Positions 60,901 to 64,000 of a stretch of DNA of 64,000 nucleotides are shown in pieces; positions within the stretch are counted from its first letter, which is position 1; every line of letters starts with the position of its first letter. This DNA comes from Antedon bifida (taxonomy: Eukaryota > Echinodermata > Crinoidea > Comatulida > Antedonidae). Position numbers and translations under genes: made by a program. The DNA lies in assembly GCA_963402885.1 (NCBI GenBank), contig OY727097.1, positions 21,080,001-21,144,000 on the forward strand, read 5' to 3'. The notes below the pieces were generated by a model. It made no database searches. It was not told the DNA's origin and was given only the letters and a program-made list of their open reading frames with translations.

Positions 60901-63171
60901 AATAGAGAATAAATTATGTCCACATCTCAACAAAAAAATATAATTTTGAAATAAATTACTTGTTGCATTATGTGTGCCAAACAGAGAAATCATCTGCAGA
61001 AACTTAGAAAAGGTATTTTAAAGTATGTATTATTCAGAAGACATTTGATGGACATGTTTGGTTTCTTTTTTTATTATTGATTATTATTATTATTATTATT
61101 ATTGATTATTATTATTATTGATTATTATTACAGGCCTATATTTGAGATACTGTCTTCATCATTCCACATCCGTAGATAAAAAACTAAAAAAATTAATGTT
61201 TTCACTAAAATAAAGACAAAATAATAGTAAATATGAAATGGCAATTTGAAATTAGTAACAGTATATAAATATATTTTGTGATACTTGTTCTTGTGAGATA
61301 CTGTCTTTTTATATCATTCCACTTCCATGGAAAAAACTAAACAATTAATGTTTTCACTTATAAAAAGACAAATAAACAGTTAAATTCAACCAAATCTCAT
61401 TGACTTCCAGACAACTTTTTTTGCTTTAAATACAGTTTTTTCAGATTTCTATTCAATTATGTGAAAAATAAAATGGCATATTCAACAAAAACATTATTAT
61501 CATGTCAGGGGGACAATATATCTTTAAAGGGTAGCTCTGGATACCTGGTATTATAGTACCATTGCAACAACATTGATAATATAACCCTACTGGTGTTACT
61601 GTACTTGTTCATAACGTTATAAGATCTAACTTTCAGATAAACTGCTATTTTGTTGGTTTTCTTTCCTTCTCAAATTATAGATGACATGGTTCTTGTGAGC
61701 CATCTGAATTTGACACAATATCCTCCTGTGGCATTGTTTGTGCTTTAAAACACAGAATAATAAAAACTATAGTCACACATCTTAATGTTTATGAAATGTA
61801 CTGTACAGGGTGAGCAGATATTGTTTGAAAGCCAATGTGAATAGGATTCTACATGACCGTTCAATGTCTTAATCCTGTATACATTTATTTATTTCCTGTA
61901 TATATTTTGTCACATTTTGTTGGTACCTACCTCTTATTACATATGAATCAAGGGCCTTTTTCATAGTGTCTAATGCTTCCTTTCTTGTAGATCCGTATGT
62001 TACAAGCTACAAATGAATAGACAACAATCATTGTTGCACAAAATAATGTATAATTCAATTTAAAAAACAAAACCCACATTCAGACATCTTTTGCAATGTG
62101 TGGTATAAATCAAAATACTGTATCAGAGACATTTTGACTAAGCAATTAAATGATCACAAAATTTGTGATATCACAAAATACATCATGGATAGTGACTACT
62201 AACTTCAAAAAACATTTATTCAGCACGAAGTCTAAAACCCAGATGAACAATTCATTCAATTGGTTAGTATAGACACAATTTATTGAACAGTATCCCAACA
62301 TCACTATAAACTTAATAAGAGTATTGTTACCTTTGATATCATAGGATCATAATAAATGCTAATCTCACTGCCTTCTGTGATGCCACTGTCAACTCTAACC
62401 TTTGGTATATGCTCTGGTTCCGTGTACTTGTAGAGTCGACCAATAGATGGCAAACCAAATGTTGCTTTGTATGGATCCTGATAAATATAAATAATAAATT
62501 GAGTCTTGTGCAGATAGCTATGTGGATATGAGAATTCATTCAGACACAAAAAACAATTTAAATATTTGTTTTACAATGAGATATGTCATTTGAGTCAGTC
62601 AAAGAGTGTAAATCATGTCATGCATACTTTAAATGTTAACCAACAATTAGATTCTCTAAATCAGGATCACCACAAGCTGGGAGTAATATATATTTAATCA
62701 TACTTTATTTCATGTAAAGCTTAAAAAATGGAAATCATAAACAGAAAAAAAGACTACCTCTGCATATACACGGCACTCAACTGCCCAACCATTAATTCCT
62801 ATATCATCCTGTGTAATTGATAGTGGATGACCCTTGGCAACACGGATCATTTGATGAACTAGATCTATTCCTGTAATACATTCAGTAATAGGATGCTCTA
62901 CCTGTAAAAAAGTTTAACTTGTTATAAGTGCATTCTGTAGAATGGTTGACTTGAAAAGAGTAAGAATGTGTTTTGAGTATTGCTTTATTGAAAAATTGAA
63001 TTTTAATTGATAATTAATTGGGTTACATTCAATTATTATATATACAGTATATGTACTTGTTTTATCATTTGATTATTACAAGTAGTAGATAACCAAAACT
63101 AACCTGTAATCTTGTGTTCATTTCCAAGAAATAAAAGTTGCGTTGTGAGTCAACAAGAAATTCAACAGTAC
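46917..63171 (-). CDS. PCCA: Propionyl-CoA carboxylase alpha chain, 3' part (biotin carboxylase C-half to biotinyl domain)
   Basis: Mitochondrial matrix enzyme: its biotin carboxylase carboxylates biotin with ATP and bicarbonate, and the beta subunit passes the carboxyl group to propionyl-CoA, giving methylmalonyl-CoA. Exons: 63171-63104, 62901-62758, 62477-62331, 62006-61931, 56965-56855, 56227-56125, 55358-55256, 53684-53586, 50868-50815, 48965-48825, 48380-48303, 46985-46917 (1193 bp). Biotin carboxylase motifs: [44 protein letters not shown]. The middle exons (IGCKGSPQK to IQFKGTI) fit the BT domain that is specific to PCC alpha. The end carries the biotinyl domain, with SPMPG and the acceptor lysine in VEAMKMHNS. 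The first exons, including the mitochondrial targeting peptide, lie beyond the window. The intron after 56125 has a GC donor (GCATGT). About 15 residues of the human protein near that junction seem absent; this may be divergence or a missed exon. Confidence 0.95.
49028..50405 (+). mobile_element. 1.4-kb interspersed repeat, copy B
   Basis: Same element as 39131-40250 in the same orientation, with an extra block of about 130 bp (49627-49790, GGCCATTTCGGCCCAAG) and no internal duplication. It lies in the PCCA intron between exons 50815 and 48965. Confidence 0.8.
51000..51992 (+). mobile_element. Degraded, 5'-truncated Helitron-like copy
   Basis: It shares blocks with 57530-58807 in the same order and ends with a decayed hairpin, then TTCAAAT and CTAG (51989-51992) plus T. 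An internal short tandem expansion of GTATACAGTATATA words lies at 51735-51845. It lies in the PCCA intron between exons 53586 and 50868. Confidence 0.65.
51735..51845. repeat. TATACAGTATA-type short tandem repeat
   Basis: Repeated palindromic GTATACAGTATATAGT words inside the degraded Helitron-like copy. Confidence 0.8.
52200..52490 (-). mobile_element. Fragment related to the Helitron-like family, inverted next to the copy ending at 51992
   Basis: It shares GGTATAAAGAACAAAAATCAATTG and ATAAAATGTCCTGAA...GATTAGAAATTG with 5795-5960 in the same orientation. It has no recognisable terminus. It lies just after the 3' end of the plus-oriented copy, so the two pieces face each other. Confidence 0.5.
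54238..55030 (-). pseudogene. Degraded non-LTR retrotransposon reverse transcriptase (CR1/Jockey-like)
   Basis: Three overlapping frames carry successive reverse-transcriptase blocks in the right order: [11 protein letters not shown] with QHGFYPGRS (about 54810-54900), [16 protein letters not shown] (about 54670-54710), LSGVPQG (about 54540) and FADDIKLF (about 54450-54475). Frameshifts separate them, so it is not functional. It lies in the PCCA intron between exons 55256 and 53684. The block wording fits CR1/Jockey-type LINEs; the exact clade is not settled. Confidence 0.85.
57301..58807 (+). mobile_element. Non-autonomous Helitron-like element, best-preserved copy
   Basis: It starts with GTTATCCGC/GCGGATAAC at 57301-57324 and CTCCTTGTAAC. 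It ends with the perfect hairpin AACTCGTCA-AAG-TGACGAGTT, then CAAAT, then CTAG (58804-58807) and T. The body matches 15183-16760 in inverted orientation. It occupies most of the PCCA intron stretch before the nested GPCR. The small open frames in it recur in other copies only because the DNA does. Confidence 0.75.
59342..60301 (+). CDS. Class A (rhodopsin-like) GPCR, intronless, nested in a PCCA intron
   Basis: A single 319-residue open frame with seven hydrophobic segments. Class A hallmarks: N35 in TM1, D64 in TM2 (SVVDLL), W81 in loop 1, C93 and C166 for the TM3-loop 2 disulfide, ERY at 116-118 (the E/DRY switch), P193 in TM5, CWTP at 248-251 and NPFIY at 290-294. The N-terminus is only about 19 residues and has no signal peptide. 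The loop-3 segment is short and glycine-rich (DGSGGSRRR). The usual TM4 tryptophan is not seen. It lies antisense within the 4.9-kb PCCA intron between exons 61931 and 56965. A TIR repeat begins about 10-17 bp after its stop. The subfamily cannot be named; an orphan or peptide-type receptor of an expanded invertebrate group is possible. Confidence 0.93.
   Translation: MSLELENAFGKEIRKQAEVWLCIYAVVGIIGIFANLLVLAVFLVISNGGRNITAALLIHQSVVDLLSSIVFLPFYVIPEGWLITNKDAGDVFCKGRSAFWVLATTSTMNLVLITVERYYAIVHPIKHYVHCKNIKLWRLLPIIYIYALFAQGHLFFVAQIDEDFYCYYNWSNTNENLQAIIGMQSFIFSWLIPIIIIVFAYSTILLSIRKMYSEFPNGDGSGGSRRRFIAHKNLTNTFIAVSIAFAVCWTPDMFIYLTHNVSSGTLPKNMENGVGHRLTVLLAVCNMVVNPFIYTFKYNKFKTGLSKMFIDIKTSSRQT
60310..60792. 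mobile_element. TIR element (MITE-like) directly behind the nested GPCR
   Basis: Inverted termini of about 35 bp: AGGTTTCGCAACCTTACGAA at 60318 onward and its complement ending at 60781, with few mismatches. The CATTAC/GTAATG words just outside may extend the TIR. The interior contains GCTAGGCCTAGGCAGCCAAGC. A truncated relative is at 9421-9650. It has no coding capacity. It starts about 10-17 bp after the GPCR stop and probably supplies its 3'UTR. Confidence 0.8.
61075..61132. repeat. ATT microsatellite
   Basis: Interrupted (TTA)n with GATTATTATT steps. It lies in the PCCA intron, upstream of exon 56965 on the minus strand. Confidence 0.9.
61931..63171 (-). CDS. PCCA: PCCA exons encoding the C-terminal half of the biotin carboxylase domain
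   Basis: Four exons (63171-63104, 62901-62758, 62477-62331, 62006-61931) are close in sequence to vertebrate PCCA. The EMNTRLQ / VEHPITE stretch is split exactly by an intron. This is the ATP-grasp active-site segment with the Glu, Asn and Arg needed for carboxybiotin formation. [15 protein letters not shown] is PCC-like rather than pyruvate- or methylcrotonyl-carboxylase-like. All four exons have standard splice sites. Confidence 0.95.
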
Positions 63172-63394
63172 CTATAACATAAATTGTGGAATTTGAGTAA
63201 TATAATAGTATTAGCAGAAATTCAAGTTTTGGTCTCTCTTGATATATTGAAATAGGAATTAATCAGTGAGAAGATGTCCTAGATATAACCAAGTAAAAAA
63301 ACATAAACACTAGCCCACACTGAATCAAATGGATTCTATGTATGGAACTATATATATCTATATTATAAGTGAGAGAGTTTGTAAGTCTGTCTGT

Positions 63395-63930
63395 CTGTTT
63401 GTTCGTTATACAAATTGTTGTTACTGCACGTAACCTTACATATGGGGTATCAAAATGACCGCAATTGTACTGGGAATGTTCTAAGCTATATTTGACCATC
63501 ATCCGTCATCTAGGATCCAAGTTAGGGGCCAAAATGTGGTAAAAATGGTCCACTTTCCCCACTTTCGATGTTTGTTCGTTATACAAATTTCTGTTTCTGC
63601 ATGTAACCATACATATGGGGTATCAAAATGATCGCAATTGTAACGGGAAGGTTTTAAATTACATTTCAAAAAGTCCGGAGATTTTTTGGAAGAGGGGGGG
63701 GTTGGGAGATAGGGTGTGAGAGTTGGGGTTCAGGGGATAATGGGGATTTTGCTTAGGTTAGGGGTAGTAAGCTATCAAATTGACCAGAATTGGGGTAAGA
63801 AATTATTTTAGTATTTTAATTATCACTGGGAAGGGGCTGGGAGTTTGGGTTGGGGATGTAGCAAGCCTATCACCATGACTGAAACTGTACTGGGAATGTT
63901 TTAAACTACATTTGAAAACTGCCACTGAGG
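63395..63930. repeat. Diverged tandem repeat, about 170-bp period
   Basis: GTTCGTTATACAAATT...TACATATGGGGTATCAAAAT...GGGAATGTT occurs at 63401 and 63573, with a partial third copy at 63860-63925. The segment is G-rich after 63680. It lies in the PCCA intron upstream of exon 63171. No exon was found between it and the window edge. Confidence 0.7.
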
Positions 63931-64000
63931 GATTATGGGTTGGGAGTGATGGCTAACATTATTTGTGCTGGAACCGTCTTAAACACATCACCCAGTATCT

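Overview
This window is AT-rich animal DNA with long introns, GT-AG splicing and many short interspersed repeats. It is most likely from an echinoderm or a close marine deuterostome relative. The reasons are the very frequent TAGGCCTA-type words, the mix of tRNA-derived SINEs, LINE remnants and Helitron-like ends, and a Shark-type kinase, a family known from invertebrates and absent from vertebrates. The species assignment is inference. Exon models were read by eye from frame, splice sites and family motifs; no alignment was run.

Three multi-exon genes lie in tandem on the minus strand. (1) 1829-22264: a complete 11-exon Shark/HTK16-type cytoplasmic tyrosine kinase (SH2 - ankyrin repeats - SH2 - kinase), 773 codons with every phase closing. 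Its 10.4-kb first coding intron is packed with mobile-element copies. (2) 26816-41097: a 21-exon adhesion GPCR of about 872 residues. It has a signal peptide, one YWTD-type beta-propeller, an acidic Ser/Thr-rich linker, a GAIN/GPS region with an intact CxCNHLT cleavage motif, seven membrane segments and a short tail. I consider this domain combination the most interesting item in the window. (3) 46917-63171: the 3' twelve exons of PCCA, the biotin-bearing alpha subunit of mitochondrial propionyl-CoA carboxylase; its 5' part is outside the window. A fourth gene, an intronless class A GPCR of 319 residues on the plus strand (59342-60301), is nested inside a PCCA intron.

Between and within the genes are LINE fragments of at least two types (22.7-26.7, 44.6, 54.2-55.0 kb) and several tRNA-headed SINEs. 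Five Helitron-like 3' ends (hairpin, then CTAG, then T) occur. A TIR element lies almost directly behind the nested GPCR stop codon. Two fold-back elements are built from short tandem repeats. A 42-copy, 61-bp satellite (41.5-44.1 kb) sits just upstream of the adhesion GPCR start exon.

The genes do not form one pathway. They represent cytosolic signalling, cell-surface adhesion signalling, mitochondrial propionate catabolism and one orphan receptor.
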